64,000 bases of DNA from Oscillibacter sp. PC13 (GCF_900115635.1 NZ_FOXE01000007.1:1-64000); one strand, 5' to 3'. Positions 27,052 to 35,905 are shown, counted from the first letter of the stretch. Program-made: numbers and translations. The notes: generated from the letters alone by a model not told the origin.

Positions 27052-27589
27052 CTTTTACACCTCCTGCGTGCAATGTGCTTTCAGGACAAAAGGATATGGC
27101 AGGACAACGGTTAAGAAGTCCTGCCACATAGTTTTTATCCTGAAACTATATAGTAAGTTTCGTTAAGTTCGTTTCGTTATGCTCCGGTATATTTGCAGCA
27201 CGCACCCCTACCGGCAGAGCCTTACAGCTCCGGGAATGCTGCGGACTACCGATGGTTAATCAGTATCATGGGACTCTCACCCCTCCGAGGATCGCTCCGA
27301 GCCGCCCCTTCAAAGAAAGAACGGAAGTATCATTATACCCAACTTCTCCATCATCGCAAGCAGCCGCACCACACGGCTGTTCAGCCTCTCTGTTGATCGC
27401 TCGCTCCGCAGCAGATGAAACATCAGCGGGAGGTCATGGCGGCAGAAGACAAGTTGCTTCGAGAAAAGAGGAAAGATCCGCAGCACTGAGTATTCAGTTT
27501 TCAAGGAACCGCGAAGGAGGCTTGAATTAACCCCTTCACTTTACAACGGACATTCTTTTGCCGTTTTTTAAGTACCGCCCTCAAAAAAA
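27052..27589. other. 538-nt non-coding region with potential RNA structure
   Basis: No credible gene. It holds a GGCAGGAC/GTCCTGCC hairpin (about 27097-27125), CCGGTA/TACCGG arms around 27184-27217, and at its right end one copy of a long inverted repeat (27530-27575). On the minus strand this would be a long leader upstream of the DUF6870 gene. The density of short palindromes suggests a structured RNA, but no known class is recognised. Confidence 0.45.
27530..27553 (-). repeat. 24-bp perfect inverted repeat, left copy
   Basis: Read on the minus strand it is ATGTCCGTTGTAAAGTGAAG plus GGGT. The identical sequence stands at 39641-39664 on the plus strand. Similarity continues on the 5' side through a shared ACTTAAAAAA, making a diverged repeat of about 46 bp. 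Confidence 0.85.
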
Positions 27590-28069
27590 TCAAAAATATT
27601 TTTTTGCCTTTATGCGAATGGCTTGGATATGCTGCGTAACACTTGAAGCTGACACACCATTGGCTTTTGCATAGTCATACGGCTTCATTCCTTCTCTGAG
27701 AACTTTTGCGAAAATGTCTCTCTGCGTGTCTGTGAGGATTCTGAGGAAGTCCTGTTCAAGCATTGCCGTCGTTACTTCCTCGGCAAAGTCACGAGGATCA
27801 ACCAACCAAGCCGAAGCCTTCACATCGTCCTCCGGGAGAGCATCCAAAGAGAGAGTGCTGCTGTTGACTTCATCTTCCTCCGTGTCATCAGAATTGCTGC
27901 CGGTATAAGACCGGCGCAGTCTCTTTTCTTCGGCACGAAGAGCTTTCATGACATCGCGGTCAACCTCCGTTACTTCTCCGGTACGCTTCACGCGCACCAT
28001 GCACTTGCCGTCCTCCGTTGTCCAGAGGTCATAATCGAACTCGATAGGGGTTTTGGGGATTCTTTTCAT
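27590..28069 (-). CDS. Sigma factor-like DNA-binding protein of the element
   Basis: About 159 residues from MKRIPKTPIEFDYDLW. The C-terminal ~55 residues look like sigma region 4 or a related HTH (ILTDTQRDIFAKVLREGMKP, then VSASSVTQHIQAIRIK). The middle is acidic and low-complexity. Similar short sigma-like proteins regulate Tn916/Tn1549-type elements. The start at 28069 has AAAGGA upstream. It probably controls excision or transfer genes; targets are unknown. Confidence 0.6.
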   Translation of the reverse strand: MKRIPKTPIEFDYDLWTTEDGKCMVRVKRTGEVTEVDRDVMKALRAEEKRLRRSYTGSNSDDTEEDEVNSSTLSLDALPEDDVKASAWLVDPRDFAEEVTTAMLEQDFLRILTDTQRDIFAKVLREGMKPYDYAKANGVSASSVTQHIQAIRIKAKKYF

Positions 28070-28252
28070 TGTCTTGTCCTTTCCGCTGGCACGGAACAGC
28101 GGATGGGCAAGACAAAAATAGAGCCGCATGACGGTGAGTTATGATCCCATGCCGATAAAACAGAGCGATTAAACTCTGTTCATGCGGCATTAGGAAGACT
28201 CACCAATCAGCGGCTCCACAGCACAGCTATCAAAATATTTATTTGTTAATCA

Positions 28253-28504
28253 CTATCTTCTTGAGTGTTGAAGACAGTGGTTTAACCGTCTCATACTGAG
28301 AACATCGAAGACCGTTTCGCGTCCACACAGCTTGCACTTTGCTTGGACATGACCTCTTGTGTCCTCAAATACTGCGATTGAATTGTGCCCACAGTAGGGG
28401 CATTTGACCATGCGCATCTTTTGGCTTGAAATAGCATGACGCGCTCTTTGTATCTTCATCTGCATCTCGGCAGAAGGTTCACTTACTCGGATATTTTTTC
28501 TCAT
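28253..28504 (-). CDS. Zinc-ribbon protein, 83 aa
   Basis: A small basic protein with two Cys pairs, CPYCGHN and CKLCGRE, about 20 residues apart, so one zinc ribbon. The ATG at 28504 overlaps the stop of the metallopeptidase gene (ATGA) and is 7 nt from GGAGG, fixing the start. Nucleic-acid binding is likely; no family name is recognised. Confidence 0.6.
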   Translation of the reverse strand: MRKNIRVSEPSAEMQMKIQRARHAISSQKMRMVKCPYCGHNSIAVFEDTRGHVQAKCKLCGRETVFDVLSMRRLNHCLQHSRR

Positions 28505-29232
28505 GCCCATACCTCCAACGGATCGACATACTCACGGTACGGGCGGTCCTCAATATAACCGAGATCCTGCAGCCGGATAACGGCAGCGGTTTTAGAAACA
28601 CCGAGCTGACTGCAAATCAGCGCAAGTGCAAGCCTGTCATGATATGCGAACCTTCCCTCATAATTGACGAGCTTTTTGCCACCGGCGAAATACCACATGG
28701 CGTAGTCTATCTCCTTTTGCGGCATGAGGATGGCTGCACCCAGCACATTTGCTTGCCATTCGTTCCAGTCCTCTCGTGTTTTCAGATCGCGGAGGGAATA
28801 TGCGCATCGCGCGGCATATTTCTTCCGGCAAGCAGCTTTTGCCTCATCATCCTCCATCGAATAGAGAATCTGATGTGCGCATTCGTGGGCAAGCGTGAAT
28901 CTGCGTTTCCCGCAGAGTTTCCGAACCTGTCCCGGCTGAATGAAGCTATCGTCCATCAGAATTTGATTTTGCTTGAGCGGAATCGTTCTCCTGATACCTC
29001 GCGTCTCAGCGATATACTCAGTGTCCGCATAAGCCGTCAAGCCGCAGATGCTTCCGTCCTCCGACAGACGGGCGAAGGACACATTCAAGCCGAGATAGTC
29101 CTTGGCGAACTGGTCAATCGGTGTTGCTCTCGGAATGCGGACATCCTCCGGTTCCTGCCCAAAGAAGAACACATTGAAGTCCTTGGTGACGGCTGCTGCT
29201 ATTTCTTCTATTTGCTTGTGGGATAGGATCAT
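28501..29232 (-). CDS. ImmA/IrrE-type metallopeptidase, leftward copy
   Basis: A 243-residue protein with the zinc-protease motif LAHECAHQIL (HExxH) and a downstream EWQANVLGAAILMP block in which the Glu is the third zinc ligand. A C-terminal HTH-like stretch (HDRLALALICSQLGVSKTAA) follows. In mobile elements such enzymes cleave XRE-type repressors. The start at 29232 has GGAGGG; it overlaps the previous stop (TGATG). It is the second of this class in the element (see 30262-30798). Confidence 0.8.
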   Translation of the reverse strand: MILSHKQIEEIAAAVTKDFNVFFFGQEPEDVRIPRATPIDQFAKDYLGLNVSFARLSEDGSICGLTAYADTEYIAETRGIRRTIPLKQNQILMDDSFIQPGQVRKLCGKRRFTLAHECAHQILYSMEDDEAKAACRKKYAARCAYSLRDLKTREDWNEWQANVLGAAILMPQKEIDYAMWYFAGGKKLVNYEGRFAYHDRLALALICSQLGVSKTAAVIRLQDLGYIEDRPYREYVDPLEVWA

Positions 29233-29486
29233 CAGCAACCCTCCTTTGCTTCGACAAACCACTTATCTCCTTCATGAAACAGATAGGACTCCCTTCCTCG
29301 AATCATGACGGTATAGCGAATACCGCCGCCTCCTACTTTTTTCGATGAGGCGCGGCATTTATACAGGATTTGATCGATATTGAACACCTGACCATTGTCC
29401 CAGCGGATAAACCGAGGAAGGACAGCACCCTCCTTATCGACATCCAGATTGACTGAGACATACGCCTTTCTGCACTGAGCTTCCAT
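29232..29486 (-). CDS. Unrecognised 84-aa protein opening the leftward control operon
   Basis: From MEAQCRKAYVSVNLDVDKEG, with a predicted beta-rich fold (PRFIRWDNGQVFNIDQIL, then IRYTVMIRGRESYLFHEGDK). AGGGAGG precedes the start. It is translationally coupled to the metallopeptidase gene, so the two probably work together. I do not recognise the family. Confidence 0.55.
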   Translation of the reverse strand: MEAQCRKAYVSVNLDVDKEGAVLPRFIRWDNGQVFNIDQILYKCRASSKKVGGGGIRYTVMIRGRESYLFHEGDKWFVEAKEGC

Positions 29487-29617
29487 CTTTTGTACCTCCC
29501 TTTGCTGTGTGCGCATCTGCACGGGGCAGCAAATACGCACGATTGATTGTAATTGCCTCTCTGACCACTTCGATTACCCATATTTGTAACTTTTCTTTGT
29601 ATAATTGCTCAAATCGC

Positions 29618-29646
29618 TTGACACGGTGAGCAATTATGAGTAAAAT
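29618..29646 (+). promoter_or_regulatory. Rightward promoter of the XRE-ImmA operon
   Basis: TTGACA (29618-29623), 17-nt spacer, TAAAAT (29641-29646). ATTGCTC at 29603-29609 and GAGCAAT at 29628-29634 form an inverted repeat overlapping it, a likely repressor operator. Confidence 0.75.
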
Positions 29647-29672
29647 ATGAGTAGTTGAACTGCTCGTTTATT

Positions 29673-29701
29673 ATTATACGCATTTGAATTGCCTATGTCA
29701 A
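29673..29701 (-). promoter_or_regulatory. Leftward promoter of the metallopeptidase/sigma-like operon
   Basis: On the minus strand TTGACA (plus 29696-29701) and TATAAT (plus 29673-29678) are spaced exactly 17 nt, a consensus promoter. Another GAGCAATT motif lies just upstream at about 29709. Repressor binding across 29603-29716 could control both directions. Confidence 0.8.
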
Positions 29702-29756
29702 TAGTTTTGAGCAATTCAAAGTCGCAAACTTTTTGTGAACAGGAGTGATTACCAAA

Positions 29757-30185
29757 ATGACATTTGGAGAGAAGTTCAAAGCTGAACGAGAAAAGCGGGG
29801 TCTTACGCAGCAGGAGGTAGCCGAGGGATTGGGCATCAATCGGCGCATGATTACCCGGTATGAGAACGGCATCTCTTTCCCGCGCTCAAGGGACGCATAC
29901 AAAAAGATCGCAGATTACTTCGAGGTAGATGTCAATTATCTGTTGACCGAGGACGAAGAGTTTGTTGTTCAGGCATCCGAGCAATACGGTTCTCGCGGCA
30001 TGAAGCAGGCGCAGGAATTGATTGATGGTATGTCCGGTCTGTTTGCCGGTGGTTCACTATCCGAGCAGGATAAGGACGCTGTGATGAAAGCCTTGCAGGA
30101 TATTTATTGGGAATCCAAAGCCCGTAATGTAGAGAAGTATACGCCGAAAAAGTACAAGAAGACCGGCGAAGACACCAATACCTAA
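29757..30185 (+). CDS. XRE-family repressor of the element
   Basis: 142 residues with an N-terminal XRE HTH at ~5-60 (KRGLTQQEVAEGLGINRRMI, then TRYENGISFPR) and a helical C-terminus. AGGAG lies upstream of the ATG. The gene is followed by an ImmA-type protease and faces a divergent operon, the layout of ICEBs1 ImmR-ImmA. The last ~20 residues include NVEKYTPKKYKK, also found at the end of the HipA-like protein two genes away. Confidence 0.85.
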   Translation: MTFGEKFKAEREKRGLTQQEVAEGLGINRRMITRYENGISFPRSRDAYKKIADYFEVDVNYLLTEDEEFVVQASEQYGSRGMKQAQELIDGMSGLFAGGSLSEQDKDAVMKALQDIYWESKARNVEKYTPKKYKKTGEDTNT

Positions 30186-30261
30186 TATTGTCCGTTTTAT
30201 TGTACGGAGGATTTGATAGAATTACATTGGCAACTCGTAACATTAAGGGGGTGAAGGTCCC

Positions 30262-30798
30262 GTGATAATTCGCTCCGAAGAAATCTACAATAAGGCAAAA
30301 AGCATTGTAAGATGCTGCGGAACAAGGGACACTTTGAAGATTGCCCGTGAGCTTGGCATCTATGTTCACTTCATGGACAATTTCACTGATCTGCTTGGGA
30401 TGTATACCTATCGGCACAAGGAACGGCACATTCTCCTGAACTCCGGCATGGAAGATATGGTCATGCAAATGGTTTGCGGACACGAAATCGGTCATGACAC
30501 CTTCCATCGTAACCTTGCGAAAGGAAATGATGCTCTCCCGGAGTTTGTTCTGTTTGATATGCGTACCAAACACGAATATGAGGCAAATGCCTTTGCCTCC
30601 CATGTGATCATTGACGATGACGAGCTGATTGAGAATATGCGTCAGGGCTATGATGTAGTTCAGCTCTCATCTATTATGGGAACAAACATCAATCTGATGC
30701 TGATCAAGCTCAACGAGATGAATCGTCTTGGCTGGAACTTGAATTTGCCCTATGTGCCTCATTCCGATTTTCTCAAAAACATCACACCGGAGGGATGA
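30262..30798 (+). CDS. ImmA/IrrE-type metallopeptidase
   Basis: 178 residues with the zinc motif CGHEIGHD and the family block EYEANAFASHVIIDDDEL. It starts at GTG 30262 after a strong GGGGGTGAAGG site. By analogy with ImmA it should cleave the preceding XRE repressor on a cue such as DNA damage and release the element. It lies 77 nt after the repressor in the same operon. Confidence 0.85.
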   Translation: MIIRSEEIYNKAKSIVRCCGTRDTLKIARELGIYVHFMDNFTDLLGMYTYRHKERHILLNSGMEDMVMQMVCGHEIGHDTFHRNLAKGNDALPEFVLFDMRTKHEYEANAFASHVIIDDDELIENMRQGYDVVQLSSIMGTNINLMLIKLNEMNRLGWNLNLPYVPHSDFLKNITPEG

Positions 30799-30803
30799 CG
30801 AAA

Positions 30804-31901
30804 ATGAAAGATAAATTTATTCTCAATACAAACGATTATACATATGCGCCGTATTCCAACAAGGGATTCAGCGGTCAGCTATATCTCGCCACGCCCAAAA
30901 ACGGAGGAAAACGGCTGATTATCAAACACGAAAATCCATGCTCTGCCGGTAACGAGTTTATGTATTCGAGACTGGCGGGGCTTTTAGGCATTCCTACACC
31001 TACCACATACCTGATGAATGTAGCAAAGGAAGATGCTCATTTATTTGCGTCTCCGTATGTTGTGGGAATTGAGTATATAGACGGCTTACGCTCTTTCACA
31101 AGCGACGAACTAAATGATCCGAAATATGCTGTAATGCCGGGGTCAAACTTCGCAAATGTCAAATACGATTATGCAGGACACTACACTCTTGCAATCATGT
31201 TCGACCAGTCGGATGCCATCCAGCTCTCCATGACACCCGACGAGCATATAGTTGGTTTTGATTTTTCGGATTCTTTCTGTTTCACAAAGGCTATGATGGA
31301 TGCTTTCAAAGTATCTCGTAAAGTTGGTTTGCAGCTTCTTCAAAACGGCTTACAGGCATTCAGAGAAAAGAACTTTGACCGCGCGGTAAAGTGCGCAGCT
31401 CCGATTATCGCAAAGCATATCAACTACTCGGACAAGGATGCAGTGGGCATTCTCCATACCCCGATGAAGCGATTTGAACTGATTGATCAGAAAGAGATTG
31501 ATAAACTTCTGAATGCTGTCGGTGAGATTTATCCGGAGGAAATTGTCTCTTTCTATACCGAATACATTGCAGAGCTTAGAAGAAAAATCGACGAGTATAT
31601 TCCAATCGCGGAAAACTATCGTTCCCCGGAGGAAGTACGGGCGGCACTGTCAAGCAATTATGAAGCAAAATACAACCAACGCATTGAAACTGTACGAGCG
31701 GAGTTCGGCAGCCGCGCAGTAAAGGAACTGATAGCCGAAGCGGATGATGTGCTGAAAACCCATCGCTCTCCCGCTTTCTCACTTGACGATTTAGAGGGAA
31801 CCATTTTCGCCATAATGGATGCGTTCATTATCGCTAAGAGAAAAAATGCCGAGAAATACACTCCGAAGAAATACAGAAAGGATGCCGCCGATGAAGTATA
31901 A
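30804..31901 (+). CDS. HipA-like kinase relative with degenerate catalytic loop
   Basis: 365 residues. The N-terminal half resembles the HipA/HipA-like kinase core: a lysine in RLIIKHE, NEF and RLAGLLGIPTP, then IMFDQSDAIQ and VGFDFSDSFCF. Active relatives carry an N-x-D-R-type loop where this protein reads FDQSDAIQLS, so catalysis is doubtful. The C-terminal half is helical and ends NAEKYTPKKYRK, the same tail as the XRE repressor. The ATG at 30804 is better spaced from GGAGG than the one at 30795. The likely role is regulatory. Confidence 0.5.
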   Translation: MKDKFILNTNDYTYAPYSNKGFSGQLYLATPKNGGKRLIIKHENPCSAGNEFMYSRLAGLLGIPTPTTYLMNVAKEDAHLFASPYVVGIEYIDGLRSFTSDELNDPKYAVMPGSNFANVKYDYAGHYTLAIMFDQSDAIQLSMTPDEHIVGFDFSDSFCFTKAMMDAFKVSRKVGLQLLQNGLQAFREKNFDRAVKCAAPIIAKHINYSDKDAVGILHTPMKRFELIDQKEIDKLLNAVGEIYPEEIVSFYTEYIAELRRKIDEYIPIAENYRSPEEVRAALSSNYEAKYNQRIETVRAEFGSRAVKELIAEADDVLKTHRSPAFSLDDLEGTIFAIMDAFIIAKRKNAEKYTPKKYRKDAADEV

Positions 31902-32196
31902 ACTGTACCGCTCTTTGGGAGATATAGACAAGGATGTTAAAAAGCACGAGCTTGTTGCCGTTGAGTTTGGGCGCGATATTGATGAAGTAACCGACGATCT
32001 CATCAAAGATGCGGCTGACGATCTGGCTGCGCTTCCAGAATATGCGCACTGCAAGACGGCTGCCTATGCACCTGAACCGGTGAAAGAGTTCCGGCGCGTA
32101 AAGCGTTATCAATACGAAATGACGGGCATTGTCTATCCCCCGAATGCCGATAAGAACATTCTCATTGACTTCGGTATCGTGGAGGATGCGGAGTAA
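31891..32196 (+). CDS. Unrecognised 101-aa protein
   Basis: From MKYKLYRSLGDIDKDVKKHE, an acidic N-terminal half and a basic stretch EFRRVKRYQYEMTG. It overlaps the end of the HipA-like gene and joins the next gene by TAATG. No domain is recognised. Tight coupling on both sides suggests one complex or pathway with its neighbours. Confidence 0.5.
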   Translation: MKYKLYRSLGDIDKDVKKHELVAVEFGRDIDEVTDDLIKDAADDLAALPEYAHCKTAAYAPEPVKEFRRVKRYQYEMTGIVYPPNADKNILIDFGIVEDAE

Positions 32197-32915
32197 TGGA
32201 CGATATTATCTTTGAAAGAGACTACCGTTCAAGACCACAGGATGAAGCCGACGAACGCAGCAGCAGAATCTTCGATCAAGCCGTAAACGGAGGCTTCTTC
32301 TCTTCCTTCCAAGCTGAAATGGACAAGATTCCTAAGGTCATTGTGCCGGAAGATAAAGCCAACTACGAGTATTTGCTGGACAAATGCGATCAGTTTGCCA
32401 AGAGACATCGCGGTCAGATTCGAGGGATTGTTGACTACCACCACTGGCATTCAGAAATTGTCATGACTCTCGCATTTGCGGAGTTCTGCGATCCGGAAGA
32501 CCTTGCGTTTCTCAGAGAGATTACCGAGAAGTCTCACAGCGTAACCTTTGAACCGGCTGAGAACGGAGGCATCCGTGTTCGCATTTTCATCTGTTATTTT
32601 GACGAGCTGATGACCGCTGAACACAAGGGGTATTTGAGGTATTGCGCCATAACAGAGGATGAGAAGCTATCTGATATGCTGGGGATGTCATCGCTCCCTC
32701 CTGAGATGAACGAAGCTGCCCAGCGGATGAAAGAAATCCTTGATGTTTTTGAGGAAGAAACCGAATATGACCGCACAACCATTTTCAAAGCATTGTTGGA
32801 GCGAATGAGCAAGGTTGAGAAGGAAGACCAAACGCTGGACATGATGGTGGCATTTGCGGAGCGGCTGCTTGAAATGGTGCTTAACGAAGAAAATAATCCT
32901 GATACGGAGGAATAA
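32196..32915 (+). CDS. Unrecognised 239-aa acidic protein
   Basis: A soluble acidic protein. Notable residues are a His-rich segment IVDYHHWHSEIVMTLAFAEF and a helical C-terminus with many Glu. No catalytic pattern is certain, though the His cluster could bind metal. The start codon overlaps the previous stop (TAATG). It is part of the rightward operon that begins at the XRE repressor. Confidence 0.5.
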   Translation: MDDIIFERDYRSRPQDEADERSSRIFDQAVNGGFFSSFQAEMDKIPKVIVPEDKANYEYLLDKCDQFAKRHRGQIRGIVDYHHWHSEIVMTLAFAEFCDPEDLAFLREITEKSHSVTFEPAENGGIRVRIFICYFDELMTAEHKGYLRYCAITEDEKLSDMLGMSSLPPEMNEAAQRMKEILDVFEEETEYDRTTIFKALLERMSKVEKEDQTLDMMVAFAERLLEMVLNEENNPDTEE

Positions 32916-32918
32916 AAC

Positions 32919-33398
32919 ATGAGCAGGAAATTAGTTGCCTACTTCTCTGCAAGCGGTGTGACCGCAAAGGTGGCAGAGAATCTATCTGAGGCTATCGGTG
33001 CAGACCTCTATGAAATTGCACCGGCTGTACCCTATACCAAAGGTGATCTTGACTGGACGGATAAGAACTCCCGCAGCACGATTGAGATGACCGATCCTGC
33101 ATCCCGTCCGGCGATTGACGGAAAAAGGGATAACATGGACGATTACGACACCGTGTTTGTGGGTTTTCCGATCTGGTGGTATGTCGCGCCGACTATCATC
33201 AACACCTTCCTTGAAAGCTATGACCTGACCGGCAAGACTGTCATTCCCTTCGCTACTTCCGGTGGAAGCGGCATGGGAAAAACCAACGAAAAACTCCAAC
33301 CAAGCTGTCCGAATGCGAAGCTGCTTGAAGGTAAGGTTTTCAAGAAGTCTGCCAGCAAGTCTGAGCTTGCTGCATGGGTAGATGGATTGAAGCTGTAA
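32919..33398 (+). CDS. Flavodoxin-family protein
   Basis: 159 residues of the flavodoxin_4 type. The FMN phosphate loop reads YFSASGVTAKVAENL, followed by GFPIWWYVAPTIINTFL around the isoalloxazine ring and ATSGGSGMGKT. An electron carrier or quinone/nitro-reductase-like role is expected. A flavodoxin is unusual cargo in the control region of a conjugative element. It begins 3 nt after the previous gene. Confidence 0.85.
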   Translation: MSRKLVAYFSASGVTAKVAENLSEAIGADLYEIAPAVPYTKGDLDWTDKNSRSTIEMTDPASRPAIDGKRDNMDDYDTVFVGFPIWWYVAPTIINTFLESYDLTGKTVIPFATSGGSGMGKTNEKLQPSCPNAKLLEGKVFKKSASKSELAAWVDGLKL

Positions 33399-33417
33399 AC
33401 AGGAAAGGAATAAAATA

Positions 33418-33855
33418 ATGTATAGAGAACTTATTGGAAATCTCATCAAGGATCATAACTGGGCAAAGTTACAAGAACCTTGCCCCGAATGCGATATAGA
33501 GAACGCGGAAAAATATGTTGGCTTTACTTTCCCTGAAGCGCTGAAAGCACTACTTAGAGAAACAAACGGAGATCATTGGTTTTTACTCTCTGCTCAGGAG
33601 ATGATTGCCCATGTCAAGACCAACCGTGAAATTTACCCTGAGTATCTTGAGCCGGACGAGTTTGAGGAAAAAGTGAATCGCTATGTGTACTTCGCTACAA
33701 ATGGTTGTGGTGATTACTATTGCTATCGTGTTCTTCCGGATGGGAAAACTGATGACACTGCAATTTATATTTGGGAGCATGAGTTGTTTGAAATACACGA
33801 AGTGGCAAAAGACATCGCAGATGTTATTACCAAGTATTACAACAACGAGGTGTGA
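33418..33855 (+). CDS. SMI1/KNR4 (SUKH) family protein
   Basis: 145 residues with the SUKH pattern: an early [20 protein letters not shown], then [19 protein letters not shown] and [23 protein letters not shown] proteins are often immunity factors against polymorphic nuclease toxins, but no toxin gene is adjacent here. An orphan immunity or scaffold role is possible. AGGAAAGGA lies upstream of the start. Confidence 0.8.
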   Translation: MYRELIGNLIKDHNWAKLQEPCPECDIENAEKYVGFTFPEALKALLRETNGDHWFLLSAQEMIAHVKTNREIYPEYLEPDEFEEKVNRYVYFATNGCGDYYCYRVLPDGKTDDTAIYIWEHELFEIHEVAKDIADVITKYYNNEV

Positions 33856-33859
33856 GTTT

Positions 33860-34906
33860 ATGCCATTACAAATCGTCAGAAACGACATCACAAAAATGAA
33901 AGTGGACGCAATCGTCAACGCTGCTAACAGCTCCCTTCTGGGAGGCGGCGGTGTGGACGGCTGCATCCATCGTGCTGCAGGACCGGAACTGCTTGCCGAG
34001 TGCAGGAAGCTCGGCGGCTGTGAAACTGGCAGCGCAAAGATTACCGGCGCGTATAAGCTCCCGTGCCGATATGTGATTCATGCCGTCGGTCCGCGCTGGG
34101 TGGACGGCAAGCACGGAGAGCGCAAACAGCTTATCTCCTGCTATCGAACATCACTTGAGCTGGCAAAGGAAGCAAAGTGTGAGACGGTTGCGTTTCCGCT
34201 CATTTCCTCCGGTATCTATGGCTATCCGAAAGATCAGGCACTCCGAGTTGCCATTGATACGATCAGCGAGTTTCTGCTTGAGAACGACATGACCGTATTC
34301 ATTGTCATCTTTGATAAAAAGGCATATCGGATCAGCGAGAAGCTGTTCTCGGACATCGAAGAATACATAGATGACCGCTATGTGGACGAGCATACCGACG
34401 ATTACTCCGAGCGTATGCGTCGCATGAACGCCCTTGAAGAAGTGGTCTATGAGGCAAATATCTGTGAGGATGAAGCGGATGAGTCTCCTGATATGCTCCT
34501 TCCTCTTGCGCCTATGGCAGTAGCCTCTAAAAAGGCAATGTCTTTGGATGACGCAATGAAGCAGCTTGACGAGAGCTTTTCCGAGATGCTGCTGCGTAAG
34601 ATTGACGAGTCTGGCATGACGGATGCACAGTGCTATAAGAAAGCAAACATCGACCGAAAGCTCTTCTCAAAGATCCGCAGTGACAAGCTGTATAAGCCGT
34701 CAAAGCCCACGGTCATTGCATTTGCCATTGCCCTTGAGCTATCTCTGGATGAAACGAAGGATATGCTCATGAAGGCTGGCTTTGCGCTTTCTCACTCAAA
34801 CAAGTTTGACATCATCATTGAGTATTTCATTGAAAACGGAAACTACAATGTCTTTGAAATCAACGAGGCTCTGTTCGCGTTTGACCAGAGCTTGCTCGGA
34901 GCGTGA
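33860..34906 (+). CDS. Macrodomain protein fused to a C-terminal HTH-like domain
   Basis: 348 residues. Residues ~1-175 are a macrodomain: [26 protein letters not shown] and [12 protein letters not shown] bind ADP-ribose. Such domains remove ADP-ribose or O-acetyl groups. Residues ~235-348 are a helical domain ([19 protein letters not shown], then [20 protein letters not shown]) that resembles an XRE-like HTH. GAGGTG precedes the ATG. ADP-ribose control of transcription or of a neighbouring target is conceivable but unproven. Confidence 0.75.
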   Translation: MPLQIVRNDITKMKVDAIVNAANSSLLGGGGVDGCIHRAAGPELLAECRKLGGCETGSAKITGAYKLPCRYVIHAVGPRWVDGKHGERKQLISCYRTSLELAKEAKCETVAFPLISSGIYGYPKDQALRVAIDTISEFLLENDMTVFIVIFDKKAYRISEKLFSDIEEYIDDRYVDEHTDDYSERMRRMNALEEVVYEANICEDEADESPDMLLPLAPMAVASKKAMSLDDAMKQLDESFSEMLLRKIDESGMTDAQCYKKANIDRKLFSKIRSDKLYKPSKPTVIAFAIALELSLDETKDMLMKAGFALSHSNKFDIIIEYFIENGNYNVFEINEALFAFDQSLLGA

Positions 34907-34946
34907 GAACGCATACATATTTGAAATAGATGCAGAGAGTATTAGA

Positions 34947-35432
34947 ATGAAAAGAAGAATATGGAACCCGCTTGTTATGTTTGTAGTCGGGTTGGTTTTA
35001 GGTGTAATCAGTAGATTGCTTGACATATATACACAGAATTTGGGAAATATTTTTTCTCAGATGGCAATTTGGATCCTGTTTGGTGTTGTTATTTCGATTT
35101 ACAGTGAAACAAAAAAGAAAGCGATGCTAAATATACTTCCATTCTGTATGGGTATGCTTATTACCTATTATGTTGCAGCAATACTAACAGACGGCGTATA
35201 TAGCAGCATATTTATTACTGGATGGACAGTATTTGCGTTACTGTCCCCGGTAATGGCTTACTTCACATGGATGACTAAGGAAAAAGGGCTATTCCCTTGG
35301 TTGATTCGTTGCGGTATTGTTGCCTGTTCATTTTTTTCGTCTATCGTTATTTTTGATGGATTCAGATGGTATGATGTCGTTATCAATGTGGTTTTGATTT
35401 ACATATTATTTTTCAAGAAAATTGAAAGATAA
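34947..35432 (+). CDS. Membrane protein, DUF6518-like
   Basis: 161 residues with about five hydrophobic helices. Recognisable blocks are WNPLVMFVVGLVLGVISRLL, then FSQMAIWILFGVV and FCMGMLITYYVAA. This pattern recalls DUF6518 membrane proteins. The ribosome site is weak. The local base composition is more AT-rich than in flanking genes, suggesting separate acquisition. Function unknown. Confidence 0.55.
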   Translation: MKRRIWNPLVMFVVGLVLGVISRLLDIYTQNLGNIFSQMAIWILFGVVISIYSETKKKAMLNILPFCMGMLITYYVAAILTDGVYSSIFITGWTVFALLSPVMAYFTWMTKEKGLFPWLIRCGIVACSFFSSIVIFDGFRWYDVVINVVLIYILFFKKIER

Positions 35433-35482
35433 TTATGATTATAATGGACTTGAACGGATGAGGAATGGAGTGATGTATAACC

Positions 35483-35905
35483 TTGATTCAGGAAGTGCTT
35501 TTTGGCTCCGTCGTTGAAATCGATCTGGAAGTGACAAAAGAATGGTACAGCAGAGGAAATGAATGGGGATGTGATTGCGCTCATTGCCGGAATTTTCTTG
35601 CTTTGGCAAGGAAAAAACAATTCCCACAGCAAATCAAGGAACTGTTAGAGAAGTTTGGTATTCGTCCGGAGCAGGCAACCTATGTCTGTCAGCTTTACGA
35701 TGATGCAGAAGGGCACCACTACCAATTCAGCTACCGTCTCGCAGGAAACTTGGTTCGGAAATCAGAATTTACTATATCTGCTGAAAATATCGGGCAATGC
35801 TGCCATGAGATATATCCATATGGAGCGCCTGATTTCCCTGAGCCACATTTTGATTTGGAGTTTTATTTGACACTCCCTTGGGTGTTGGATGAACCTGATC
35901 AATAG
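35483..35905 (+). CDS. Unrecognised 140-aa protein with a CxCxxC cluster
   Basis: The reading begins with TTG (35483) behind GGAGTG, as ATG starts in this frame run into stops. The first third contains EWGCDCAHCRNFLALARKK, a possible metal or structural Cys cluster. The rest is acidic (PYGAPDFPEPHFDLEFYL). No family recognised. Confidence 0.45.
   Translation: MIQEVLFGSVVEIDLEVTKEWYSRGNEWGCDCAHCRNFLALARKKQFPQQIKELLEKFGIRPEQATYVCQLYDDAEGHHYQFSYRLAGNLVRKSEFTISAENIGQCCHEIYPYGAPDFPEPHFDLEFYLTLPWVLDEPDQ

Noticed and set aside
27230-27500. Fragment of rRNA or group II intron in the non-coding region
   Set aside because: Some phrases look RNA-like, but no conserved rRNA segment or intron domain V could be recognised.
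33418-33855. Immunity gene of a polymorphic toxin cassette
   Set aside because: SUKH is present, but no secreted toxin or nuclease gene is adjacent.
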